Assembly: GCA_029204225.1 (NCBI GenBank)
Contig: MU832264.1
Location: forward strand, 16,352 to 80,351
DNA length: 64,000 bases
From: Diphasiastrum complanatum
Lineage: Eukaryota > Streptophyta > Lycopodiopsida > Lycopodiales > Lycopodiaceae
Direction: 5' to 3'
Positions 49,024 through 59,329 of the stretch are shown here, piece after piece (positions within the stretch are counted from its first letter, which is position 1; every line of letters begins with the position of its first letter). The notes beneath the pieces are model-generated. The model had not been told where the DNA came from. It did no database searches and saw only the letters and a program-made list of their open reading frames with translations. A program made the translations under genes and the position numbers.

Positions 49024-49487
49024 TGTTGGGTGGGTATCAACATTTTTTTATACCCATCGGATCATGGTATTGCAGCTTTTTAAAAAATTTAATATTAGTT
49101 GGGTATCAATACAAGAAGGTATAGGAGTTGTAGATTGGTATAAACCGAACTGGTATCACAAGGATGATACCATCCAGTTATCAACTTGGGTATGAACTTC
49201 TACGAATTGCTAAAAATATGTTTTTGAAAGAATAATGTCATAATTTAAGATATAAAAAATTTGAAATATCATAATAAATTACTAAAATAGTACTACTATT
49301 GATACCATGGCAAAAATTCACAAAATCTTCCAAACCTGGGTATCAATATGAATAGTAAGATAGTTAATACTGGGTGTCCGATTCTAGACCCTGGTATTAG
49401 AATTCATATACCAGTCGGGTAGGTCTTTTGATACCATGTTGATACCCATTATTAATATCAGCCGTGACCCTATATACCCACCCAACA
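49024..49487. mobile_element. MITE-like element with 14-bp terminal inverted repeats
   Basis: TGTTGGGTGGGTAT at 49024-49037 is exactly reversed and complemented at 49474-49487. The interior is AT-rich and repeats GGGTATCAA/TTGATACC words in both orientations, giving further sub-terminal symmetry. It has no coding capacity. No convincing target-site duplication is visible (GAG on the left, TTG on the right), so the superfamily is undetermined. Confidence 0.65.
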
Positions 49488-50040
49488 TTGCTCCACACCC
49501 TAAAAATAAGACCCTAACCTTTTTCATGCAAATAGTTAAGCGAAATTATGCATGTAATCTCACTCACTTTCATGTGAGACCTCCGAGAAGGTCCAAGCCT
49601 TATAAATTCAGACCACCATCACATCTTAGCCTTTAACATTGACTTTTTTTAAACTCCATTGACCAACCTCAATACATAGTATTGCCTTTGCAAGGCAAGG
49701 CCAAAAAACCTTTTGTAAATGTAGAAGGTTAAATGAATTAAAAAACCTTGTGTTTTGTATGTCTGTTGTCCACTTGTTTGGTAGCAAAGCAGGGCAAGTA
49801 TAAACGTAGAAGCATCCATGAGGGAGAGAGAGAAGTCCCGCAGTTTGTGAATCTCTTCGGGGGCAGTTAGCTCCCCATAAGGGATAGCTAACTGCCCGCC
49901 AAAAGACCATCAACATCATGAGGTAGAGAGTAAGACAAACCCAGAAAAAACTCAGAGATAAGTAAATTATTGATGATAAGACATAGTTTATCCCTCATAA
50001 ATCCATTTTTCTAGAAAAGCATCAACCAAAATTCCGACCC
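49488..50040. other. No gene; one strong hairpin
   Basis: Contains the second copy of the dispersed repeat (49640-49690) and the 12-bp-arm hairpin at 49861-49897 (separate entry). Otherwise nothing recognised. Confidence 0.5.
49861..49897. repeat. Perfect 12-bp inverted repeat (hairpin)
   Basis: GGGCAGTTAGCT at 49861-49872 and AGCTAACTGCCC at 49886-49897 with a 13-nt loop. No T-run follows. Role unknown. Confidence 0.85.
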
Positions 50041-50042
50041 TT

Positions 50043-51060
50043 TTATGAACGTATCTTGTTTGTTACAACAATACATTGCGGCAATGACCTATGAAACAAT
50101 AACCTTATATGAATTATAAATTGGTCTATTCGAAGCCAGATGTATATACTGCAAAATAGAAAAGGTAATTTTCTTCTTTTGTCAAACTTTGAGAGGCGTG
50201 TCAGACTAGTATTTTGATCAAAGACAATGGATATATTTAAAAAGCTAATAATGTTACCTTCTGACGTTTTTCTTTTTATTTCTAGAGAGTCTAAAGGGTA
50301 GATCCAGAATGGATTTTCAAGAGATTTCATTTGCGTTTTATCCATGAAGAGCGCTCAATATTAGGGTTATTGATGAAACAAATGTCATCAATATGTCTGA
50401 ATGAATGTATAAAATCATTCATAAAAGTCGTCTGGCAAGTCTCTTTATAAATTGTGCTTCAACGAAGGATAAATACCAATTACACTAGGTTGATGAACAC
50501 GAAAAACTCATAGGTATACCACATACTTGTCTCCAGCTTTTGTTCCCTAGTCTAACGATATAGTTATCAATTAGGAGATCATTTCATTGAAAGAGTAAAT
50601 TTATATCAAGAGTGTGCCATTCGTGTGATTGTTTTTTATTCCATAATCATTTGAATATTTCGCGTGTGTGATTCCATTTATAATAAAGTAGATCTTATTT
50701 GGAATGTTTGAAGGCGTATTTAGTTTTCTTTTTCATGATAGTTTTCAGTCCTTCCGGGCCATCTAAAGGTATATTCTCGTAACATTTTGAAATATCTACA
50801 ACCCATATATTGGTAATCAAAGGTGGTAGATTTAGATATAAATCCATAGATGACTCACATTGCCAATGTAAGAATGTGTCTGCTCTTAGGATACTCTTGT
50901 ATGTATTTGCCTTACCAATTCCAATACACGGCCATCCAGTTTCGCTTTTGCAGTTACCGCCTCCTGGACATAGGTACCCAAGATTTCCAACATTTAGAAA
51001 TGTTTGTGGGACCGGTCGGTACGGTGATGCTAGCAGGGGCTTGCTATGAGGTAGCCCCAA
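50043..51060 (-). pseudogene. Reverse transcriptase relic, Penelope-like motifs
   Basis: Read from 51060 down, in several frames. Motif A is W-V-V-D-I-S-K-C-Y-E-N-I-P-L-D-G-P (about 50825-50775). Motif B is R-Q-V-C-G-I-P-M-S-F-S-C-S-S (about 50535-50490). Motif C is F-R-H-I-D-D-I-C-F-I-N-N-P (about 50400-50360). A later block has L-E-I-K ... I-S-F-L-N-I-S-I and F-D-K-R-R (about 50290-50190). The x-I-D-D followed by x-I-N-N-P and D-K-R-R is unlike Copia, Gypsy or plant L1/RTE elements. It resembles Penelope-like and related animal/algal RTs. Conifers are reported to carry Penelope-like elements (Dryad), so that is the favoured label. No GIY-YIG part was seen. Class assignment is uncertain; RT identity is good. 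Confidence 0.6.
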
Positions 51061-51290
51061 TGACATGTATTGTGTCGTCGTCGTCTTCAATCTCAGGAGA
51101 CTTCATGTCGTCATGTGCGGTTGAGTTAGCACGATCAGGCAAAACGATAAATACTGTTTGTACAAATGCATCATCAAGCAACAGTTTGTCGCCCTCGACA
51201 GCCTTCGCTAGAGATGTGGGGGGTGTGAGAGGAGCAGAAGTGGAGACGGGGATAAGAACAGATTTTTCAAACCCCAACACATTGTAAATA
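51044..51290 (-). pseudogene. Gypsy-like gag fragment, relative of 15200-15420
   Basis: V-S-T-S-A-P-L-T-P-P ... V-E-G-D-K-L-L-L-D-D-A-F-V-Q-T then E-I-E-D-D-D-D-T parallels V-S-T-F-A-T-P-L-T-P-P ... S-E-G-D-T-P-L-P-D-N-T-F-I-Q-T and E-D-D-D-T of the 15-kb region. It abuts the RT relic at one side and a Gypsy-type LTR of opposite orientation at the other. Confidence 0.65.
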
Positions 51291-51329
51291 AATAAAATCA
51301 AAAAATAGAAATAGTTGCGAGAGTCATGG

Positions 51330-52082
51330 CATCTTGCGTGTATAAGCCCATGGCCCAATGAGCACGCAAGTCAAGTTGTAGATAGAATAAAAGACTTGGG
51401 CCTTTTTGTAAACAAAATAAAACTTGAGGCCACAATGTCAAGTTAATAAACTTAGTATTGAACTTTCTAAGTTGAGTCCAATTTGTGACTCACATGAATC
51501 ATGTGGATTCCAATGTCTTTTTTAGGACCCTTGGATTAGATTGGGTCCAAGATGGATGGTTAAGATTAGTGCACATATTTAGAAGTAGCTAATAGTATTT
51601 TGGGGCAAGGGCCCTCCCCATTGATAAAAAGACACCTCTTGTACCATATTTTCATGCTTAATGAGAATGAGGAGACTCTACTCTTTTGGAGAGCCAAAGC
51701 ATCCTCATTTGCTAAGCACTTGTGCTAATGCTATTGTTGTGTTTTCCATTTGCTTTCCATTTCCTTGTTATTGTTTTAGTAGTTATGGTTTTTCCATTAG
51801 CATGCATCTTGAGCATTTGAGCTAACCTCCCTCTCCACTCTCTCTCTCTCTCTCTCTCTGCCTCTCTATCTCTTCTCTTATTCTCTTTCCATTTCACCCA
51901 AAACCATGTTGAATGCTAGTTTAGTGGATTAGAGTTAGTGGGTGTTAAAGGTGAGTAAGTTAGGAGAAAAAGTAGAGAGCAACTAAAAGTAGCATCTAAG
52001 CTAGGTTAGGATCCTATCCAAGTATTCTAACCCTCTTTGACAGGCGGAAGGGCTATTCACCGACCAGATCTACATCCCTACA
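51330..52082 (+). mobile_element. Gypsy LTR, 5'-truncated
   Basis: Same family as 33877-34755 but lacking roughly the first 80 bp. It ends ...CCCTACA at 52082 before a primer-binding site, so it was a 5' LTR. It has a TATA-like GATAAAAAGACACC (about 51624) and a short CT run at 51839-51860. Confidence 0.75.
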
Positions 52083-52083
52083 A

Positions 52084-52100
52084 TGGCGTCGATGCCGGGA
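52084..52100 (+). promoter_or_regulatory. Gypsy primer-binding site
   Basis: TGGCGTCGATGCCGGGA closely matches the TGGCGCCGTTGCCGGGGA-type site used by many plant Gypsy elements. About 330 bp of leader follows before the Copia-5 LTR interrupts. Confidence 0.75.
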
Positions 52101-52427
52101 ATAGGCTTTCCCTAACTAGTTTAGTGGTGTTTTTAGCTGTTTTTGCTTTTTTGGAGTGTTTTTAGGTGGATTTTGGGTAGAGTTAACTTGTTTTCTGTAT
52201 TTTCGTGTGCTTGGACTATTCAAGGCTAGCAAATGAGGTGTGGGAGGGTAGAGGATGCCCTAAACAGCCTCTAAGGGCTTGACATCCAGCCAAAAACTTT
52301 GAAAACACTCAAATCTACATTTTGGAGGGAAAAGAGGCCAAATTCTCATCAGATTCTATTTTCTCCAAAACCTGTGGGAACCAATCCTCGCATGACTGGC
52401 AGCAGTGCATAGAAGCCTATGAGAGTT

Positions 52428-53419
52428 TGAAGAAACGAAATGTTTTAACTACAAAGCCTTGCTAGCTTTCAGCCCTCAGCCTAACGAAGATGTTCGCGAA
52501 CACGAAAGTCAGGAGACACGAAGCACAAAAAGTTTCGCGAACTCAAAAGTCAAAGGGATGCGAACTCGAAAGTTGAAGGGACGAAGATGAATGGTTTGCG
52601 AACTCAAAAGATTCACGAGCGAGAATCTTTTGTGGTCCAGTACGAGAGAAGGCAAACGACCAAAATAAGACCTTCTCCTGACCTCCACGCACCAGAGAGT
52701 ACCAGCGAGATCATGCGAGTACCCAGAAGTATAGATATCTGATCTGATGGCATGACATCAGTAGATACATTTTAGGTCGTGGCTAATCTGCCACTCTTGT
52801 ATTTCTCTGATTAGTTGTAGATGCTTAATCACTCTAATCTTAGACTTACATAGAGAGACTATACTTACTGGATGTTACTTGACATATAGATCAACAGAGC
52901 ACACATACAATGTAATGTAGTAGTCTGATGCTAGTAAGCAATCAAGACGAAATACAGAATACATGTCCACCTGTGTGCAAAGACAATTCTGTCTAGGATC
53001 TGTAGATCCAACTGTCCGCTAGTAAAGCGAGACGATTGCTCGTGAGAAAACTATGTTTCTCCCACGCCAGCGCACTGCGTGGATTTGCATGCAGTGCTTG
53101 AAAAAATCAGAGAAAGATCAATATAGATGATTTTCTTGTTGTGTCTGATCTCAAATGCTAATGCGTCTGCTGTTTATTCGTGCGTTTAACTAAGTTTTCT
53201 TGTTCATTTGAATTTCGCACCTTGGTTGAAACTATGTTGAATGCTGCATTAATTTTATAAACGTAGATCAATAGTGCCTGACTACACTCTGGAGGACTGT
53301 AGGAGTGATTCAGCTAGCAGTGTCCAACGATCGCATCTGAACTCCATCAGAGGGCAAAGAGAGAGTCGTGGTTCCTTCACAAAAGCTTCGTGACTGTGAT
53401 CCTCCTCATACTCTCATCA
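52428..53419 (+). mobile_element. 5' LTR of Copia-5 (992 bp)
   Basis: Begins TGAAGAAACGAAATG and ends ...CTCATCA. Dense TTCGCGAA/CGAAC motifs lie near its start. The start is shared with the fragment at 56687. It interrupts a Gypsy leader; the 25 bp just before it resemble a Copia 3' end, so a tandem or recombined structure is possible. Confidence 0.85.
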
Positions 53420-53420
53420 G

Positions 53421-53431
53421 TGGTATCAGAG
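53421..53431 (+). promoter_or_regulatory. Copia-5 primer-binding site
   Basis: TGGTATCAGAG follows one base after the LTR end and matches the initiator-Met tRNA complement. Confidence 0.88.
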
Positions 53432-53535
53432 TCAGTCATCCTGTCATATTCTGACATAGCCAAGAAGCTAGCAGATATAGGATGCCAAGCATTCAAACAA
53501 ACAACCATCAACAAGGGAACAGACTCCAAGAAGCA

Positions 53536-54480
53536 ATGGCTTCAATCAGCAGCATGTAGAGCAAGATCTGCACAATATTTGATTCTTCAGGATCTAACTT
53601 TCTAGCTTGGAAAGTTAAGACATCACTGATACTCAAGGGTGAAGGACTATTCCCCTGCGTGGATGGCACAGAAGAAATGCCTATGATAACATGCAAGGAG
53701 CTACGCGAATGGAAGGAGAAAAACGACAAGGCAGTAGCATTGCTATCATCTTCCATCAAAGACAGTCTCACACTTAACCTGGCTACACTCACCAAAGCTA
53801 AGGAGATGTGGGATGCATTACTCACCAGATTTCAGACGAAATCAAGAAGTCAAATCATGAGGCTGGAAGATCAGTTGACGAATTTGCAGTGGGCGACTTC
53901 ACTTCTTTCATAAGAAAGATGAAGGATCTGTTTCTGTCACTACATAACTCTGGAGCAGAGAACGTTGTGTCAGCTGAGAAGTAGCTCACGTACCTGTTGA
54001 GAGCCTTACCCATATCATTCCAGATGACAAGGACCCTGCTCACGAAAGATCCCGCCATGAATCTCAAAAAGGCGATTGTCGAGATTCGAGAGGAACTCGA
54101 GGCCAGAGAACATCTTGATCACAAAGATGGTTCTGATCAGGCCCTCTACGACAACAAAGAAAAATCCAAAAAGCAGTTTAAGCCTAAGAGAGAGTCAAAT
54201 CAAAGGCAGGATCATGACCAGCAAGCAGAGGGGACCAGCAAGTGCAACTGGAAGAGCAAAGGGAGGTCGAAACAACAAGGTGCAGACAAGAAGACTTGCG
54301 TGAGATGTAGAAGAGACGGACATACAATAGATACATGCTAGCTCAATCCCAAGATTGAGTGTATCCATTGCCATAAGAAGGGTCACGTAGCCATAGATTG
54401 TCGCCAGAACTCGAGAAACAAATCAACACAGAACAGACAGGAGAACAACAATAGTTCATCCTATGTCGACGAGCCCGAGA
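53536..54480 (+). pseudogene. Copia-5 gag
   Basis: ATG 53536 opens an N-terminus broken by a stop after seven codons, then G-S-N-F-L-A-W-K-V-K-T-S-L and W-K-E-K-N-D-K-A, typical of UBN2 gag. A frameshift near 53,900 moves to the frame that continues A-L-P-I-S-F-Q. TAG replaces an expected residue before L-T-Y-L-L. Two zinc knuckles: C-V-R-C-R-R-D-G-H-T-I-D-T-C (TAG directly after) and C-I-H-C-H-K-K-G-H-V-A-I-D-C. Confidence 0.88.
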
Positions 54481-56026
54481 GCTCAAAAATGGGCGAAGAA
54501 AAAACGAATAGAAACTATTCGACCACCGATATCTGTGAAGACGTGTGTGCAGCATCAACATTTGACACACATGAGGTGATTCTAGACTCAGGAGCCACCT
54601 CACACTTCATGACATCAAGACGTATATTGTCTGATTTCAGAAGTGCAGATCCTTCAAGATTCATAGTTCTCGGAGATGGATCTAGACATCAAGTGAATGG
54701 TATTGGTTCACTATGGCTCAACACCAACTGTAGAGATAGACGACTTTAAGATGTCCTGTTCGTGCCTACTCTGCAACAAGACTTGCTCTCTGTAACAAGA
54801 ATAACAGATGCAGGAATGCATGTGACGTTTTCTGACGAAGCATGCAATGTGATTGATGCCAGTACCAGTACTTTGATCGCTCAAGGCAGAAGAAAAGAAA
54901 ACCTATATCATTTGAAGGTATGCCTACCTACAGATCAGGTGCATCAGACTCATGATGACCAGCCAGACACTCTGTGGCATAGTAGACTATATCACATGAA
55001 CTCAATGGCACTTTACCAAGCAAGCCATCATGGAGCAGTAACAGGGGTCAACATCTCGAATGCAACCAGTTCGACCACCTGTGATGCATGTTTTAAGAGC
55101 AAGATGTCACGCACAGCATTCGTCAAAGACTCCTACAGAACGACTAAGATTCTGGAGCTAGTGCATTCTGACATCTATGGACCATTCAACGTGATCTCAA
55201 TAGGAGGTTCAAAATACTATATAACCTTCATTGATGATTATAGCAAATTTGCCAATGTATTTTATTCAGAATAAATTTGAAGCACTTGATAAATTCACAG
55301 AATATCTGAATTGGGCTGAGAGATGTACAAGCAGCAAAGTGAAGCAGATCAGAATAGATCGAGGTGGCGAATACATCTCGAATCGCTTCATTGACTTCTG
55401 CAATGATCGTGGCACCATTCATAGAAGAACTGCAGCCTACACACCGCAGCACAATGGTGTTGCTAAACGAAAGAATAGGACCCTAATAGAAGCAGTCAGA
55501 TGCATGATGGCCTACTCGAAAGCTCCAAGGGCACTGTGGGCTGAAGCAGTAGCTACAACCGCATACATCTAGAATAGAACAGGCAAGTTTGGTGTCCCTC
55601 ACACGACACCACATGAGCTATGGTGGGGTAGAAAGCCCAATCTGTCTCACGTCAGAATCTTTGGCTGTGCAGTTTATGCACATATTCCTGATAAACATCG
55701 AACGAAGCTTGATGAGAAAGCCGAACATGGATTTCTCATAGGATATGACAACAATTCGTCATACTACAGAGTCTACATGCCAGACACGAACACTGTGAAA
55801 ACAATGAGAGATGTCAGATTCGATGAGAGCAGGACAATGGCCAATGACGATCCTGTCAGCTACGAATTTCTGGAGAGACAGTACTATGACTTGCCGCCAA
55901 TGACAGAGGGAGCAGAGGACGAACACGAAAACGAAGATTTTCGAGTCGTCTCCCATTCGAGCGACGAATCTGACGAAGAAAGATTCGATAGGCAACCTGC
56001 CACCGCAGTTTCTGTAAACCAAGATG
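54481..56026 (+). pseudogene. Copia-5 protease and integrase, cut before RT
   Basis: Protease D-S-G-A-T-S-H (54586-54606) and L-G-D-G-S-R-H. Pre-integrase L-W-H-S-R-L-Y-H-M with C-D-A-C-F. Integrase core H-S-D-I-Y-G-P, F-I-D-D-Y-S, D-R-G-G-E-Y, N-G-V-A-K-R-K-N-R-T, then W-W-G-R-K-P-N and I-F-G-C. Interruptions: TAA near 54748, a frameshift near 55,255, TAG at 55570-55572. The coding sequence ends at V-N-Q-D-V where a Copia-3-type LTR begins (TGTGAAG at 56027). Confidence 0.9.
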
Positions 56027-56256
56027 TGTGAAGATTATTAAAATATTATCTTCCTATCTCGAGTTTGGGGTCATGTCCATGGTCATTTCCACTAAAATTC
56101 ATGTTGTACATAAAGGAGTGTGAATTGAGCACATATCCTTCTGTTGTAGCTCAGATTTGAGTTAGATAGGTTCAGTTATGATGACATGCAGATGTTTAGA
56201 TAGCATGCAAAGTTTTATTGTATGCATGCAAGCCACATGCAGTCAGTGCATGCAAC
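56027..56256 (+). mobile_element. Copia-3-family LTR 5' fragment
   Basis: TGTGAAGATTATTAAAATATT through the TGCATG-rich stretch, about 230 of 638 bp, plus orientation. It stops at GCATGCAACATG, where RNase H sequence resumes. Confidence 0.85.
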
Positions 56257-56686
56257 ATGGACTACGAGGGAGGTAAGTTATTTATACCTTCACCAGTCCA
56301 GATACACCCAAAATCCTAGAGGACTTTGGGATGCTGAACTGCAAAGGAGTGAACACTCCAATGCTCGCAGGGACGGTGCTGACAAGCGATACTGTCCAAG
56401 GACTGAGGAAGAGAGGGAACAAATGCAGCTCACACCTTACAAGAAGCTGATAGGATCACTTATGTACCTTGCAAACAACACATGTCTTGATATTGCTTAC
56501 GCAGTGTTCAGGATGAGCCAATTCTGCACGAATCCAGGCTCGACACATTGGAAGATTGCAAAACGTATTTTGCAATATCTTCAATTAACGAGGGATTATG
56601 GCTTGTGTTATTGTCATGATGCAAGTTTCAGTATATTTTCCTACATTGATGCTAGATGGGCATCCCTCAAGGATGACTGTAAAAGC
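56257..56686 (+). pseudogene. Copia-5-family RT/RNase H fragment
   Basis: Parallels 42445-42880: D-Y-E-G-G-K-L, E-E-E-R-E-Q-M-Q-L-T-P-Y-K-K-L-I-G-S-L-M-Y-L-A, F-C-T-N-P-G-S-T-H-W, D-Y-G-L-C-Y-C. It lies between two LTR fragments. Most of the RT including the Y-V-D-D motif is missing. Confidence 0.85.
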
Positions 56687-57099
56687 TGAAGAAACGAAAT
56701 GTTTCTAACTACAAAGCCTTGTTAGCTTTCAACCCTCAGCCTGACGAAGATGCTCGCAAACACAAAAGTTAGGAGACATGAAGCACGAAAAGTTTCACGG
56801 ACACTGTCAAGATTATTAAAATATTATCTTCCTATCTCGAGTTTGGGGCCATGTCCATGGTGATTTCCACTGAAATTCATGTTGTACATAAAAGGAGTGT
56901 GAATTGAGCACATATCCTTCTAGTGTATCTCGGATTTGAGTTAGATAGGTTCAATTATGATGACATGCAGATGTTTAGATAGCATGCAAAGTCTTATTGT
57001 ATGCATGCAAGCCACATGCAATCAGTGCATGCAACATGCAAAGTAGTTTCAGTGATCTACACATGCCTAGGTAGTTTTATGAGTTGACATGCAGTACAT
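56687..57099 (+). mobile_element. Two LTR fragments back to back
   Basis: 56687-56804 is the start of a Copia-5 LTR (TGAAGAAACGAAATG), cut after about 118 bp. 56805-57099 is the start of a Copia-3-family LTR (TGTCAAGATTATTAAAAT) down to the TGCATG cluster. Both are partial and in plus orientation. Confidence 0.8.
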
Positions 57100-58113
57100 G
57101 CGAAAATAGCTCGAAAAGAAACGAACACGAAAAGAAACAAACTCAAAACTCAAAAAAGAAGCGAACTCGAATGGAAAGTGTTCGTGCGCAGCTGAATGAG
57201 CTATCTCACTCTTTCCTTAAGCATGACTACGCCCATCAGACACGAACAGAACGTTAGTGATACAAATCACATTCGATCTGATTACATAGCCAAACATTAA
57301 GCAACAAAAAATCAGAAAGATAATTTGTCGCAAATAGCTAAACAAATTATTAGTCGCAAATAATTCGCAAAGAGCTAGACTGAGCTCGACTGATAATCAG
57401 TCGCGAAAGATAAAACTAAATATTAGTCGCGAACAACTAGACTAATAATAATTCGCGTAGAATAAACTACCAGATTAAGCAATAAGAGAGTCGGACAGAA
57501 TGTAGAAAGGCATAGCAATATTGACACAAATCTGAACGCAGAACAAATAGAGCTGTAATCAGATTAAATATAGCAAAATGTACAGGTCAATAATGCTGGT
57601 GAGAACAAGACACTAGCAGACAAAACCGCGTGCTTCACAAAGCTAATCCAATCTGTAAAGGGAATAAACCTATTACTGACAATACAAAGGATCGATGCAC
57701 GAAAACATCTACTTCGTCTATCTCTGATAAGCTTATGATGCTATTATACTTGTTGCTTGTTTCTCATCTAAGTTCTCACTCCAGAATACGTAGATGGTAT
57801 TCAATATATATACATATTTTTACAAGTGTGCAGATGAAGAAAGTACAAAGTGGATGTGCTGTCTGTGGGAGATCGTGGGTGGCTGCCGTCGTTGTCAAAT
57901 CTGTTTACACAATGCATGGGATGAGCGTGAGAAGGCTGTGACATCAGCCTTCGCTGAAATGAACATTGATAAAAATGCGAAAAATGCGACACTCTGACAA
58001 ATGCCTTAAGATTTGATTTACAGGGTACCTTCGCTTTTCCATTAGGACGTCTTCGGCATTTGTAGGGTAGTGTCATCTTTTTCGCCTGTCACAAATCACG
58101 TGTAAAAACAGTC
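57100..58113. other. LTR-like debris, no gene
   Basis: Rich in TCGCGAA/CGAAC words like the Copia-1 and Copia-5 LTRs (57100-57470). 58025-58135 shares CTTCGGCATTT and TTTTTCGCC words with the 21081-22453 LTR. No coding motif seen. Confidence 0.5.
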
Positions 58114-59290
58114 TCATCTTTTTCGCCTTTTTCGCCTGTGGAAATTTACTTCAACATCTCCTCCCCAGCTTGCATCAGAATATCCACTGAGCTGATGAAG
58201 ATTGTCATTGCTGACTTCTCCATAGTAGATGCACTGGTCCATGGTAGCTCGAATATACATCATGACTCTTATGAGAGCCTTCCAATGGGTAATGACAAGA
58301 TTAGTCATATATTGGCTGAGTGAGCTTATTGCAAAATAGATGTCTGGTCTTGTACAGACCATTGCGTACATGAGAGATCCAAGTATCAATCGATAAGGAT
58401 ATTCTCTCATCTACTCCTCTGCCTGCTTGGTATGGGGACATTGTTCCTTTGACAAATGCAGGCTTGGATCCATCGGTGAGTGAGCTAACTTACAATTCAT
58501 AAAATTGTATCTGTTAAGAACATTGTGAAGATACCTTTGTTGAGTGATATAGATCAGTCATCTCGCTCTGTCTCTGTGGATCTGAATGCTCGCCCAGATC
58601 AGTCATGTTGAACTCTGAAAACAGCATCTGCTTAGAATCCTTGACCAAATTGGTATTGTTGCTGAAAAGCGACGTATCATCGACGTATAAGGTGATGATA
58701 ATGAAGGATTGCTGCACCGACTTGGAATAGACGTTGCAATCAGCAGTGCTTGGTTGGAATCCTTGTTCGATGAGGAATGTGTTGATCCTCTAAAACCAAG
58801 CTCTAGTAGACTGTTTCAAGCCGTAAAGTGCTTTATGGAGTTTACAAACATGATTCTTCATACCTTGCAGAACGTATCCTTTGGGTTGGATCATGTAGAT
58901 GTCTTCTTGTATAACTCCATTCAAATAAGCTGTTTGCACATCAAGTTGATGCACTTCGAGGTCGGCTGCTGCAACATATGATAGGAGGGCTCAAATAGAC
59001 GAATGCTTGACTACTGGACTGAAAGTCTCACTGTAGTCGACATTGGAGATCTGAATGAATCCTCGTGCTACCAGTCTTGCCTTTCTTCGATCAATTGCTC
59101 CATTGACATTGTACTTGATCTTGAAGATCCACTTGCAATCACTGATATTGTAGCCAATAGGAGCTTCGACCAGTGACCACGTCTGGTTCTTGATCAAAGA
59201 GGAATACTCTCTGTCCATAGCTTCTCTCCAGAGATCAGAGTCTGGTGGCTAGTTCCTCGTGAGAGAGAATACCTCTCTTGTGCCCTCTTC
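58114..59290 (-). pseudogene. Copia-6 reverse transcriptase/RNase H fragment
   Basis: Read from 59290 down: R-E-Y-S-S-L-I-K-N-Q-T-W, C-K-W-I-F-K-I-K-Y, R-K-A-R-L-V-A-R-G-F-I-Q and Y-S-E-T-F-S-P-V-V-K-H-S-S (59218-58991). Then Y-V-D-D-T-S (about 58690), F-N-M-T-D-L-G, I-L-G-S-L-M-Y-A-M-V-C-T-R-P-D and Y-S-D-A-S-W-G-G-D (58410-58150). It stops at 58140, within RNase H. Frameshifts lie between the blocks. Confidence 0.85.
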
Positions 59291-59329
59291 CACTTACGAG
59301 TGCAAAGCATGTATTTTAGACAACATGCA

